Origin: Nitrospirota bacterium
GTDB taxonomy: Bacteria > Nitrospirota > Leptospirillia > Leptospirillales > Leptospirillaceae
DNA length: 56,592 nt
Direction: 5' to 3'
NCBI GenBank assembly: GCA_021810805.1
Contig: JAJZHW010000010.1
Location: forward strand, 1-56,592
Shown here: positions 6,381 through 14,563 of the stretch, in pieces
How positions within the stretch are numbered: position 1 is the first letter of the stretch
Layout: every line of letters begins with the position of its first letter
The notes under the pieces: generated by a model
The model's input: the letters and a program-made list of their open reading frames with translations, nothing else
Told to the model about the DNA's origin: nothing
Database searches by the model: none
Translations under genes and position numbers: made by a program

Positions 6381-8960
6381 ACGGCTGCCATAAAAAAGAC
6401 CAAAGGCAAGCCGTCCCCTCCTGACTGGGCGGGTGCCCTTCCCGAGCGCACCCTCTTTCTCATGGACGGCTTCGGCTACATCTTCCGTGCCTACTACAGC
6501 AAGGTCAGCTTCATGACCCGCGACGGGCAGCCGACAGGGGCTTTTACCGTCTTCGGGAACATGCTTCTCTCCCTTCTCGGCACCTTTCGTCCCCGGTATC
6601 TGGCGGTGATCTTCGAAAGCCGAACCGGGAACGTCCGCGCAGAAATCCTTCCGGAGATCAAGGCCAACCGGACGGCTCCCCCTGACGATCTGATCCGTCA
6701 GATCCCTCTCATCGAATCCCTCATCCGGGACCTGGGCATTCCCCTTCTGTCGACCGATGGGTACGAAGCCGACGATACCATTGCGGCCCTGTCGCGATCC
6801 TGGCTCGACCAGGACCCCACGGCTCGAGTTCTGGTGATGTCGGCCGACAAGGACCTTCTCTCTCTCGTCTCCGACCGGCTCGGCGTCTTTGATCCGATGA
6901 CCCAGAAGCTCTTCGGCCCGGCCGAGGTTCGGGAAAAATGGGGGGTCGACCCCGAGCAGATCCCGGATCTTCTGGCCTTGACCGGAGACGGGGTGGACAA
7001 TATCGGCGGCGTTCCCGGGGTGGGGCCAAAGACGGCGGCGACATTGCTGGCCGGGGGGCTTCATGTGGAGGATCTGGTGACCCGGATCGAATCGGTCCGG
7101 CCGGAAAAGCTTCGTCCCAAAATCCTCGAATACCGGGATCTGATTCTCCGGAACAAGAGCCTGACAATTCTCCATGACCGGATCGGCGTCGATGCCCGCC
7201 CCGAGGCCCTGGCGCGGGGAACCCCCCGGAGGGAGGATCTGCGCTCCCTTGCGGCGCGGCTTGAGTCGGCGACCCTCCTCTCCCGGATCGAAAGCCTTCT
7301 GGGCGGGGAGGGGGAGGCTCTCCCCCCGGCGACCTCGGCTCCCCCTCCCGCCGCCCCCCTTTCCTTGCGTCCGGGGCTCCTCTGTGACCCCGAGGCCGGG
7401 GTGGGGCTCTGGGACGGGGATCGCTTTCGCCCTCTCCCTCCGGGGGATCCCTGCGGGGAAATTGTCGGTACGGGAGGTATCCCCGCCCTCTCCTGGACGA
7501 CGAGCCTGACCTCTCTTCTTCGACGTTGTCCGGCCGAGACCCTTCCCGTGGTGGAGCTGCCCTCCTTCGATCTCGAGCTTGCGGGCTACCTCGTCGATCC
7601 GGGACGGCGAAATTATCATCTCTCCGATCTCCGGGAACAGTTCTTCTTGGGCGATCCCGTGGGAACGGGGGAGTCGGCCCTTCGCGGGGTGGCGAGTCTA
7701 CTCGAACGGCTAGAGTCAGAGATCGAATCGTTGCAGCTGGGGAGCCTCCTGCGATCGGTGGAGATCCCGGTGGCCCGCATCCTTGTCGGTATGGAGAAGG
7801 CGGGGATCCCGGTCGACCTTGATCGCATTCTCGAAGCCAGAAAGACGATCGAGGGAAAGATCGCCACGCTGGAGTCGGAGATCTACCGCGAAGCCGGAGA
7901 GACCTTTTCCATCCTCTCTCCCAAGCAGGTCGGAGAGGTTCTCTACGGGCGACTGGGTCTTCCTCCCCCCCGTCGGACGGGGAAGGGGAGCGGGGCCCCC
8001 TCGACCGACGAAGAGGCCCTGGAGGGATTGGCCTCCCTCCACCCCCTTCCGCGCCTTATTCTCTCCTTCCGCCAGCTCCGAAAGTTTCTCTCGACCTATC
8101 TTCTGCCCATGGAGGAGGGGAGAGAGGCCGACGGACGTCTGCACGGACAGTTCAATCAGACGGTGGCGGCGACGGGGCGCCTCTCCTCGTCGCGACCCAA
8201 CCTGCAGAACATCCCGGCGCGGACCGAGCTGGGGCTTTTGGTGAGACGATGCTTTGTCGCCCCCAGGGGAGGAGTCCTCCTCTCGGCGGATTATTCCCAG
8301 ATCGAGCTCCGGCTTCTGGCCCATTTTTCCGGGGATCCCTTTCTTCGGGAGGCCTTTTCCCGGGGGGAGGATATCCATGCGCGCACGGCCGCGCTCCTCT
8401 TCGGTGAACCGGTCACGTCCGAGTCTCGCCGGCGGGCCAAGACGATCAACTTCGGGATCCTCTACGGAATGTCCGCCTATAGCCTCTCCCAGGATCTGGG
8501 CGTCGATCCGGGCCCGGCCCAGGAGATCATCGACCGGTATTTTGAGGTGGTGGCCGGGGTGGGCCCCTATTTTGATGGCATCCGGGAGGAGGCCCGCCGG
8601 TCCGGTCGCATTCGGACCCTCCTCGGCCGGATCCGCCCCATCCCCGAAATCCGCGCCGAAAACAAAAATGTCCGGGAGTACGGCGAGAGGATGGCCGTCA
8701 ATTCCGTCCTGCAGGGCTCGGCCGCCGACCTTGTGAAGAAGGCCATGGTCGATCTCGTTCGCGAGATTGAGGCGTCGGGACTTTCGGCCAGGCTTCTTCT
8801 TCAGGTCCACGACGAGCTGCTTCTCGAGGTGCCCAACGACCAGGTGGAGTCCGTCTCCTCCCTCGTCAGAAAAACCATGGAAGGTGCCATCCCCCTCTCG
8901 GTCCCCCTGCCGGTGTCGATCGGTCTCGGATCCGACTGGGTGGAGGCCCATCCGTCATGA
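6381..8960 (+). CDS. polA: DNA polymerase I (probable start at ACG 6381; first ATG is 6462)
   Basis: 832 residues if read from ATG 6462, 859 if read from ACG 6381. The 5' nuclease domain is N-terminal (FLMDGFGYIFRAYY; helix-hairpin-helix GVDNIGGVPGVGPKTAATLL near residue 180 counted from 6462). The middle proofreading-type domain is shrunken and lacks the D-x-E motif. The polymerase domain is complete: motif A SADYSQIELR (about 608), motif B RRRAKTINFGILYG (about 656), motif C QVHDELLLEV (about 781). ATG 6462 has no ribosome site and would remove the first strand of the nuclease fold. ACG 6381 has AAAGGA eight bases upstream, and no ATG, GTG or TTG occurs in frame between the ilvE stop and 6462. 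Role: Okazaki fragment processing and repair synthesis. Confidence 0.93.
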   Translation, partial: TAAIKKTKGKPSPPDWAGALPERTLFLMDGFGYIFRAYYSKVSFMTRDGQPTGAFTVFGNMLLSLLGTFRPRYLAVIFESRTGNVRAEILPEIKANRTAPPDDLIRQIPLIESLIRDLGIPLLSTDGYEADDTIAALSRSWLDQDPTARVLVMSADKDLLSLVSDRLGVFDPMTQKLFGPAEVREKWGVDPEQIPDLLALTGDGVDNIGGVPGVGPKTAATLLAGGLHVEDLVTRIESVRPEKLRPKILEYRDLILRNKSLTILHDRIGVDARPEALARGTPRREDLRSLAARLESATLLSRIESLLGGEGEALPPATSAPPPAAPLSLRPGLLCDPEAGVGLWDGDRFRPLPPGDPCGEIVGTGGIPALSWTTSLTSLLRRCPAETLPVVELPSFDLELAGYLVDPGRRNYHLSDLREQFFLGDPVGTGESALRGVASLLERLESEIESLQLGSLLRSVEIPVARILVGMEKAGIPVDLDRILEARKTIEGKIATLESEIYREAGETFSILSPKQVGEVLYGRLGLPPPRRTGKGSGAPSTDEEALEGLASLHPLPRLILSFRQLRKFLSTYLLPMEEGREADGRLHGQFNQTVAATGRLSSSRPNLQNIPARTELGLLVRRCFVAPRGGVLLSADYSQIELRLLAHFSGDPFLREAFSRGEDIHARTAALLFGEPVTSESRRRAKTINFGILYGMSAYSLSQDLGVDPGPAQEIIDRYFEVVAGVGPYFDGIREEARRSGRIRTLLGRIRPIPEIRAENKNVREYGERMAVNSVLQGSAADLVKKAMVDLVREIEASGLSARLLLQVHDELLLEVPNDQVESVSSLVRKTMEGAIPLSVPLPVSIGLGSDWVEAHPS

Positions 8961-8982
8961 GTGTCATTCAAGGAGATTTTGC

Positions 8983-9687
8983 ATGAATACCCGGCCCATT
9001 CTCGACAACATGAATGTCCCCCTTCTGGGGATGTCTCTTGTGGCGCTCCTTTTGGCCTTCATCTTCGCTCTCTTGGGGACGGCCTACATTCTTCGGCAGG
9101 CCCGGGGAACGGTTCAGGAGCCGCGGATCCGTCTCTGGGCCAAGGCGGGGTGGGTGGCCTTTGGCATCTATGCCTTGGTTTACATGGGCTATTTTTACAA
9201 GAAGGCCCAGCCCCAGGTGATCGCCTATCCATTCTCGGCGGGGGACAAGGCCCTGGCGTCCGGGGATTACAAGGGCGCCCTCGACGACTACAGGAAGGTC
9301 ATTGCGGCCTACCCCAACCTCGGGATGGCCCACTACAAGCTGGGGATGCTGCTGAGGGTGGTCAAGCAGGTCGACGGTTCGGTGAAGGAGCTCAAGGAAG
9401 CCATCCGGCTTGATCCCAATCTGGCCCCGGCCTACTTTGCCCTGGGATCGATCTTGTGGACCCGGGGGACGGCCATGGATGCCGAGCCGTACTTTGAAAA
9501 GGGGCTGACGATCGATCCCAAGGCTCCCCAGAAGGCCTTCTTCCAGGAGATCATCGACCGGGCCAAAAAGGAGCGGGCGGGGCTGATCAAGCCCGGCTCC
9601 TCGGGAAGACCCCACCTTTCTCCGGCGTCTCCAGGCCCCGCCATTGCCCCTCCGTCCGCCGTAAAGGGACAAGCGAATGCCGGCTAG
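8983..9687 (+). CDS. Membrane-anchored TPR protein
   Basis: 234 residues from ATG 8983, which follows AAGGAG; the same frame is open further upstream but inside polA. Two hydrophobic helices (about residues 14-38 and 50-70) precede three TPR-like units (YKGALDDYRKVIAAYPN, VDGSVKELKEAIRLDPN, MDAEPYFEKGLTIDPK). The tail is Pro/Ser/Ala-rich. Such proteins usually scaffold complexes at the periplasmic face of the inner membrane, but no partner is evident. It begins 22 bp after polA and overlaps the next gene by 11 bp, so it is part of the polA-coaE run. Confidence 0.8.
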   Translation: MNTRPILDNMNVPLLGMSLVALLLAFIFALLGTAYILRQARGTVQEPRIRLWAKAGWVAFGIYALVYMGYFYKKAQPQVIAYPFSAGDKALASGDYKGALDDYRKVIAAYPNLGMAHYKLGMLLRVVKQVDGSVKELKEAIRLDPNLAPAYFALGSILWTRGTAMDAEPYFEKGLTIDPKAPQKAFFQEIIDRAKKERAGLIKPGSSGRPHLSPASPGPAIAPPSAVKGQANAG

Positions 9688-10105
9688 AACGCGGATCACC
9701 CTGCTGATGTTTGCGATTCCGGGGCTGCTGGACGAGTACTGGCTCGGAAACCGCTTCCTCGATCTCCCCCCCGCCTTGCGCCACCTCTCTCTCCTGGTGG
9801 TGGAGGTTCCGATGCTGGTCCTTCTCGTCCTTCTGGTGGCGTGGAGTGTGACCTCGCGGAGGATGACCGAGAGAGGAGCGCTGGGCCTTTTTGCCGCCGC
9901 GGTGATGTTGGGAGGAGGAGGGGTCCTTAGGCTTCTTCTCGTCCTGACGAACCCTGAGGACGATCCGTTATTGAAGCCCCATCTTTTTGAGGTCGGGGGG
10001 CTGGTCTTTGCCGCCATGATGGTGGGGATCGAGGGGCAAGCGGCCCGACGTTACTTTGAAAAGCTTCGCCGGTCGAGGGAGGGAGTTCCGGGGGCCACCC
10101 GGTGA
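9677..10105 (+). CDS. Small multi-helix membrane protein, unknown
   Basis: 142 residues from ATG 9677 with AAAGGGAC upstream. Three or four hydrophobic segments (about 7-18, 38-58, 66-92, 103-118) and a basic C-terminal tail (RRYFEKLRRSREG) suggest an inner-membrane protein with the tail in the cytoplasm. I do not recognise the family. The gene overlaps the TPR gene before it by 11 bp and the coaE start after it by four, so it is probably co-translated with both; a link to the TPR membrane protein is plausible but unproven. Confidence 0.7.
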   Translation: MPARTRITLLMFAIPGLLDEYWLGNRFLDLPPALRHLSLLVVEVPMLVLLVLLVAWSVTSRRMTERGALGLFAAAVMLGGGGVLRLLLVLTNPEDDPLLKPHLFEVGGLVFAAMMVGIEGQAARRYFEKLRRSREGVPGATR

Positions 10106-10713
10106 TCCTTCTGGGGCTCACCGGAGGGATCGCTGCCGGGAAGTCCTTTGTGGGGCGGATGATCGCCCTGAGGGGCATCCCTGTCGTCGATGCCGACGTC
10201 CTGGCCCGGGAGGCGGTCCGGCCCGGAACGGAGGGGTTTTTGGAGGTGGCCCGGGCCTTTCCCGAGATCATCAGGGAGGGAGAGATCGATCGGCCGGCTC
10301 TGGGACGGATCGTCTTTGGCGACTCCGAAAAGAGGGCCCTCCTGGAGTCAATTGTCCATCCCCGGGTTCGGGCGGCGTTCCTTCGGGAGAAGACACGTCT
10401 GGGGAGTCTTCCCCTTTTGGTCTACGAGGTGCCGCTTCTCTTTGAGCGGGGAATCGACCGGGAGATGGACCGGACTCTGGTGGTGGACGTCCCGGAATCC
10501 CTTCAGCTCTCCCGCCTGCTCACCCGGCCCCATATGACGGAGGAGGAGGCGAGACGGCGAATCGCCTCCCAGATCTCTCGTAAGGACCGGCTCTCCCGGG
10601 CCGACTTCATCATTTCCGGAGCTTTGTCCGAAGAGGAGACTGAACGGGAGCTCTCCCGAGTTCTGGGGGAGCTCCTGGTGGCGTCACCCCCTGCGTCCCC
10701 CCACAACCATTAA
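10102..10713 (+). CDS. coaE: Dephospho-CoA kinase
   Basis: 203 residues from GTG 10102, overlapping the preceding stop (GTGA). It catalyses the last step of coenzyme A synthesis, ATP-dependent 3'-phosphorylation of dephospho-CoA. Seen: P-loop GLTGGIAAGKS at residues 5-15, DADVLAREAVRPGT (substrate Asp), the lid-like VYEVPLLFERGID, and a DRLSRADFIISG segment near the C-terminus typical of CoaE. Length is normal. The non-ATG start is supported by the coupling overlap and by the motif lying at the very N-terminus. Confidence 0.94.
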   Translation: MILLGLTGGIAAGKSFVGRMIALRGIPVVDADVLAREAVRPGTEGFLEVARAFPEIIREGEIDRPALGRIVFGDSEKRALLESIVHPRVRAAFLREKTRLGSLPLLVYEVPLLFERGIDREMDRTLVVDVPESLQLSRLLTRPHMTEEEARRRIASQISRKDRLSRADFIISGALSEEETERELSRVLGELLVASPPASPHNH

Positions 10714-10735
10714 CTCTCCCAAAGGAGGATCCCGG

Positions 10736-11626
10736 ATGAACAATGTCAGAAAGGCCGTCTTCCCTCTGGCAGGTCACGGCACGCGATTTTTGCCCATGAC
10801 AAAGGCCTCGCCCAAGGAGATGCTTCCCCTGGTGGACAAGCCTGTGGTGCAGTATGCCGTTGAAGAGGCCGTCGCTGCGGGGATCGAGCAGATTGTGATG
10901 GTGACGGGGAGGGGCAAGCGGGCCATCGAGGACCACTTCGACATCTCCTACGAGCTCGAGGATGTTCTCCGCGAGAAGGGCAAGACGGCGCTTCTGGAGG
11001 CGGTCCGGCGGATCTCCTTCATGGCGGAGGTGGTCTATACCCGCCAGAAAGAGTCCCTGGGGTTGGGTCATGCCGTTCTCTGCGCCCGCAACCTTGTGGG
11101 GGACGAGTCTTTTGCCGTGGCGCTGGCCGATGAGGTGATCGACGGCTCCGAACCCCCTCTCCGGCAGCTTCTTGCCGTGGCCCGGGAGTTCAACGCTCCG
11201 GTGATCGGCATCCAGGAGGTTCCTGCGGAAGAGGTCTCCCACTATGGCATCATCCGGGGAGAGCAGGTGAGGGAAGGTCTCTTTCTGGTCGAGTCTCTTG
11301 TGGAAAAGCCCCGGCCGGAGGTGGCCCCCAGCCGGTGGGCGGTGATCGGACGGTATATCCTCACCCCCGACATCTTTCCCATTCTGGAAAATCAAAGCCC
11401 CGGTGTGGGGGGAGAGATCCAGCTGACCGATGCCCTGGTGACGCTGGCTGCCAGACGCCCTCTCTATGCGGTCAAGATCGCCGGGCGGCGTTACGACACT
11501 GGAGACAAGGCGGGTTTTCTCAGGGCAACCGTTCGATTCGGCCTCAAGAATCCTGAGCTCGGCCCCTCCTTCCGGAAATTTCTCCGGGAAGTTCTGGAGC
11601 ATCCCGAAGAGGGCCCTCCGGGGTGA
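10736..11626 (+). CDS. galU: UTP-glucose-1-phosphate uridylyltransferase
   Basis: 296 residues from ATG 10736, preceded by AAAGGAGG. It makes UDP-glucose from UTP and glucose-1-phosphate for LPS core, exopolysaccharide and glycan synthesis. Seen: the nucleotide-binding loop PLAGHGTRFLPMTKASPKEM (about 10-29), DKPVVQYAVEEAV, GLGHAVLCA, the acidic ALADEVIDGS, LVEKPRPE and an YDTGDKAGFLRA C-terminal motif. The metal motif reads ADEV where many GalU proteins have GDD. Length fits the short bacterial GalU/GtaB class. The stop overlaps the thiL GTG by four bases. Confidence 0.95.
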   Translation: MNNVRKAVFPLAGHGTRFLPMTKASPKEMLPLVDKPVVQYAVEEAVAAGIEQIVMVTGRGKRAIEDHFDISYELEDVLREKGKTALLEAVRRISFMAEVVYTRQKESLGLGHAVLCARNLVGDESFAVALADEVIDGSEPPLRQLLAVAREFNAPVIGIQEVPAEEVSHYGIIRGEQVREGLFLVESLVEKPRPEVAPSRWAVIGRYILTPDIFPILENQSPGVGGEIQLTDALVTLAARRPLYAVKIAGRRYDTGDKAGFLRATVRFGLKNPELGPSFRKFLREVLEHPEEGPPG

Positions 11627-12627
11627 AGGAGCACGAACTGATCGGGGAGCTCTCCCGGATTCTGGGAGAACAGCCCGGAGAGATTGCCCCCTCCGGTCTG
11701 GGGGTCGGGATTGGGGATGACTGCGCCCTCATCTCCCCTCCCCCGGGGTACGATCTTCTGGCGACCACCGACAGCCAGCGCGAGGGAGTCCATTTCCGGT
11801 GGGAGTGGATCGATCCCCGTTCCGTCGGTCGCCGTCTGGTGGCCGTCAATGTCAGCGATGTGGCTTCCAAAGGGGGACGTCCCGCCTTTGCCTTGGTGGC
11901 GGCGGGGATTCCGGCGGGCTTCTCCCCGGAAACAATAAAGGAGATTTACCGGGGGCTGGCTGAGGAGTCTCGGCGATACGGGATGGCCATTGCCGGTGGG
12001 GATGTCTCGAGGGATCCCGGAGGCATGAGCCTTGTGATGACCCTTCTGGGGTGGGTCTCCCGGGGGGCCTTTGTGGGCCGAAAGGGACTGGCGCCCGGAG
12101 ATCTTCTCTATCTGGTCGGCCGCCCGGGTCGGGCTCGCGCCGGCTATCTCTCCCTTGAGCGAAAGAGAACGGAGCCCCATTTTGGCGGGGCATGGGAGGC
12201 CTTCCGAACTCCCCGGGCACTGCTTCGGGAAGGGGGGCTTCTCGCCGCCCATCCGGGAGTCAGGGCGATGACCGACACCTCCGACGGACTGGGGCGATCC
12301 TTGGCGGAACTTGCCCGGGCCTCGTCCGTGACGATGAGGGTTGACGATATCCCCGTCACCCGGGAGGTCCGAGCTTGGGCGGGGGCACTGGGAGAGGACC
12401 CGCGGGAGCTGGTGTGGACGGGAGGGGAGGACTACGATCTTCTGGTGGGGGTCGACTCTCTCAGCGAAGAGGGTTTTCTTGTGTGGGCGAAGGATGAGCT
12501 TCTCCGAAGCTCGCCCGAAGGGGTCTTCCGGATCGGCCAGGTCGAGCCGCGGGGCGATGCGGAGATCTCCTTTGGAGAAGGAGTGGGGAGTCAGGATTGG
12601 GGGGGGGGATTTGAGCACACAGAGTGA
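11623..12627 (+). CDS. thiL: Thiamine-monophosphate kinase
   Basis: 334 residues from GTG 11623 (GTGA overlap with galU). It phosphorylates thiamine monophosphate to the active cofactor TPP. Seen: GIGDDCALI near residue 30 (metal-binding Asp pair), ATTDSQREGVHF, AVNVSDVASKGGRPAFALV, AIAGGDVSRDP, MTDTSDGLGRSLAEL and TGGEDYDLLVGV, in the order expected for ThiL and related PurM-like kinases. No other thiamine gene lies in the window. Its last 17 bases overlap the next gene if that one starts at TTG 12611. Confidence 0.95.
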   Translation: MKEHELIGELSRILGEQPGEIAPSGLGVGIGDDCALISPPPGYDLLATTDSQREGVHFRWEWIDPRSVGRRLVAVNVSDVASKGGRPAFALVAAGIPAGFSPETIKEIYRGLAEESRRYGMAIAGGDVSRDPGGMSLVMTLLGWVSRGAFVGRKGLAPGDLLYLVGRPGRARAGYLSLERKRTEPHFGGAWEAFRTPRALLREGGLLAAHPGVRAMTDTSDGLGRSLAELARASSVTMRVDDIPVTREVRAWAGALGEDPRELVWTGGEDYDLLVGVDSLSEEGFLVWAKDELLRSSPEGVFRIGQVEPRGDAEISFGEGVGSQDWGGGFEHTE

Positions 12628-13114
12628 GGGAGGAAAAGATCCCCTGCTGGAAAAGGCCCGCCCCGGGTGGTGGAAAAACAAGGTCATCCCGCTTTTCACC
12701 GGATCGGACGACCCGGTCAAGGATGCGCTGGCCTTTGCCGTGGGGCTGTCCTCGGCCTTTCTGCCCCCCTTCGGCTTTCACTCGGCCCTCGTGGCGATCA
12801 TTGCCTATCTCTTTCGCCTGTCGCTTCCCCTGGGGCTTCTGGGCTCTTGGACCAATAATCCCTGGACCTTCATTCCCGTCTTTCTTCCGGCCTATTTTGC
12901 CGAGGTGAGAATCGGGGAGAGGTTTCTGGGGATGTCCGTCCCCTTTCCCTCTCTGGCGGCATTGTCAAAAATGCCGGAGAGCGCCATTCTCATGCAGGTT
13001 CGCCAGGTCCTTTTGCCGTTCTTTCTGGGCTCGGTGGTCGTGGCGGCCTGTGCCTTCCTGGTGGCCTTTCCCGCCGCCTACGGAGCCATCCTCTGGCTCA
13101 AGAGACCCCGCTAG
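12611..13114 (+). CDS. DUF2062 membrane protein
   Basis: 167 residues if started at TTG 12611, preceded by a G-rich run; no ATG or GTG gives a full-length product. The sequence SDDPVKDALAFAVGLSSAFL, then a helix rich in Gly/Leu and LGSWTNNPWTFIP, is diagnostic of DUF2062 (conserved N-N-P after a membrane helix). Two or three more hydrophobic helices follow. DUF2062 proteins are inner-membrane proteins of unknown activity often found near cell-wall or lipid genes. It overlaps thiL by 17 bp and ends three bases before the convergent OmpA-domain gene. Confidence 0.8.
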   Translation: MSTQSEGGKDPLLEKARPGWWKNKVIPLFTGSDDPVKDALAFAVGLSSAFLPPFGFHSALVAIIAYLFRLSLPLGLLGSWTNNPWTFIPVFLPAYFAEVRIGERFLGMSVPFPSLAALSKMPESAILMQVRQVLLPFFLGSVVVAACAFLVAFPAAYGAILWLKRPR

Positions 13115-13117
13115 CTC

Positions 13118-13783
13118 CTAACGGATGATGTCAAGACGAACGGACCGGCTCTGTGAGTGGCAAAGAGGGCTTTTCTTCCGGCAGGAGGAGAAGAGTCGTG
13201 TCTTCTTGTCCCCCCAGGAGAGGGCTCGGATCCTTTTGGCGGGAATTTTTCGGGCGATCAGATAGTGCTTGACCGAGAGGGCTCGCCAGAGTCCCAGCTT
13301 TTTGTTGTAGACCTCTGACCCGAGAGGATCGGTCGACCCATGAAGGAGAATGACGCGGTAGGGGGAGCGTCGGATGTCCTCTGCCACCTTGTTCAGGACA
13401 ACCTTGTCCCAGTAGGAGAGCCGGGCGCTGTTGAAGGAGAAGTAGACCGTCTTTTGAAGCGTGTGGGGAACGGTGGCAGGAGGTTTGGCGGCAGGCGCCG
13501 GTGCCGGCCGCGACGCGGGTTGGGGGACGGGGGGGATCTCGGTATAGATTCGATGCTCCGAATTTTGCTCCGGACCATGAAGCGTCGGCCACTGATCGCT
13601 GTCTTGAGAGACTGAAACCCCGGGAAAGCCATGATCGACGGTGGGTCCGGGGGCCATGGAAGGGATGGGAGGGCGGCTGGCACATCCGGACAGGGCCAGT
13701 GCCAAGAGCCCTCCGATGCTGGCGGAAAGAAGGTGTCGCAGAGGGGATACGGGGAATTCTCGAGACAAGACACGGTCGTTCAC
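13118..13783 (-). CDS. OmpA-domain lipoprotein
   Basis: 221 residues from GTG 13783, with AAGGAG correctly spaced upstream. A signal peptide ends at a lipobox (LALSGC). A Pro/Ala-rich linker (about 75-105) is followed by an OmpA-like peptidoglycan-binding domain: VYFSFNSARLSYWDK, the ILLHGSTDPLGSEVYNKKLG segment that replaces the usual GHTD motif, and R-A-x-S-V-K-H-Y-L. A C-terminal Cys pair (SSCRKKSPLC) lies where the following Pal protein also has one. It should tether the outer membrane to the wall. The canonical Asp in GHTD is kept (STD), but the preceding His is shifted. Confidence 0.82.
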   Translation of the reverse strand: MNDRVLSREFPVSPLRHLLSASIGGLLALALSGCASRPPIPSMAPGPTVDHGFPGVSVSQDSDQWPTLHGPEQNSEHRIYTEIPPVPQPASRPAPAPAAKPPATVPHTLQKTVYFSFNSARLSYWDKVVLNKVAEDIRRSPYRVILLHGSTDPLGSEVYNKKLGLWRALSVKHYLIARKIPAKRIRALSWGDKKTRLFSSCRKKSPLCHSQSRSVRLDIIR

Positions 13784-13868
13784 GAAAGACTCCTTCCGGT
13801 AGGGTCGGCTTATCGGTGGCCGATCACTGTCGCTTTTTCGCCACTATATCACTTTCCCCCAAAAGAGA

Positions 13869-13900
13869 CAAAAAAAAAGCGGGCTCTAAAAGAGCCCGCT
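13869..13900 (-). terminator. Rho-independent terminator of pal
   Basis: A perfect 10-bp stem (AGCGGGCTCT / AGAGCCCGCT, 13878-13900) with a three-base loop. Read on the minus strand it is followed by nine T residues. It lies 25 bp past the pal stop and separates pal from the OmpA-domain lipoprotein gene. Confidence 0.92.
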
Positions 13901-13924
13901 TCGATGCATTCGATCGAAGATCGA

Positions 13925-14464
13925 TTACATGGTGATCTTCATGAAGTGCGCCACGCGATTCTTGGCCCAGCAAGACTCGTTGTGGTCGGAGCAGATCGAG
14001 TAGTTCGGAATCTCGCGCTTTCCGTAGGAGACGATCTTGATGCGCTTGGAGGAGACTCCGAGACGGACGAGGTAGATCCGGGCGGCCTTGGCGCGCTTCT
14101 GGCCCAGAACGATGTTGTACGCATCGGTTCCGCGCTCGTCGGCATGGCCGGCAATCACGACCTTCACACTCGGATGGGCCTTGAGGATCGAGGCATCCTT
14201 CTTGAGGATTCCGCGGTCTTCGGAGGAGAGAAGAGCCTTGTCAAAACCGAACTGAATGTCCTTCTTGAGGGGATCCATTTCGGAAGCGGCCTGGGCGGCA
14301 GCAGTGGCAGCACTGTTGTCGGTGGCGGGAGTGTTGGCTGCGGCATTGGTGGAAGCGCTTTCAGATCCGTTCCCGTTGGCACCGCCAGAGGAGGCGCAAC
14401 CTGCCAGTCCGAGAACACCAGCAACAACCAGGGCCAGAACAGCTTTGGATTGACCGAATTTCAT
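13925..14464 (-). CDS. pal: Peptidoglycan-associated lipoprotein Pal
   Basis: 179 residues from ATG 14464, preceded by AAGGAG; an upstream in-frame ATG at 14527 has no ribosome site. The signal peptide ends in LGLAGC, followed by a Ser/Asn/Ala-rich flexible linker and an OmpA-like domain with IQFGFDKALLSSEDRGIL, VVIAGHADERGTDAYNIVLG (the family-defining GHxDxRG) and AKAARIYLVRLGVSSKRI. The end NESCWAKNRVAHF matches Pal, with a partner Cys seven residues earlier. Pal joins the Tol system to peptidoglycan during outer-membrane constriction. No tol genes are in the window, and the gene has its own strong terminator. Confidence 0.93.
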   Translation of the reverse strand: MKFGQSKAVLALVVAGVLGLAGCASSGGANGNGSESASTNAAANTPATDNSAATAAAQAASEMDPLKKDIQFGFDKALLSSEDRGILKKDASILKAHPSVKVVIAGHADERGTDAYNIVLGQKRAKAARIYLVRLGVSSKRIKIVSYGKREIPNYSICSDHNESCWAKNRVAHFMKITM

Positions 14465-14563
14465 CAGAATCTCCTTCTTGTCGTTTTTTGTTCGCACATT
14501 GCGAACCATTGTCCTGTCGGTCTGCATGTCATCCTGACGATGCAGTATCGTTCACGTTAAGGT

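Noticed and set aside
4599-7619. 1006-codon antisense ORF across the BI-1-like, ilvE and polA genes
   Set aside because: It spans three well-identified genes on the other strand and shows low-complexity Glu/Gly/His runs with no recognisable domain.
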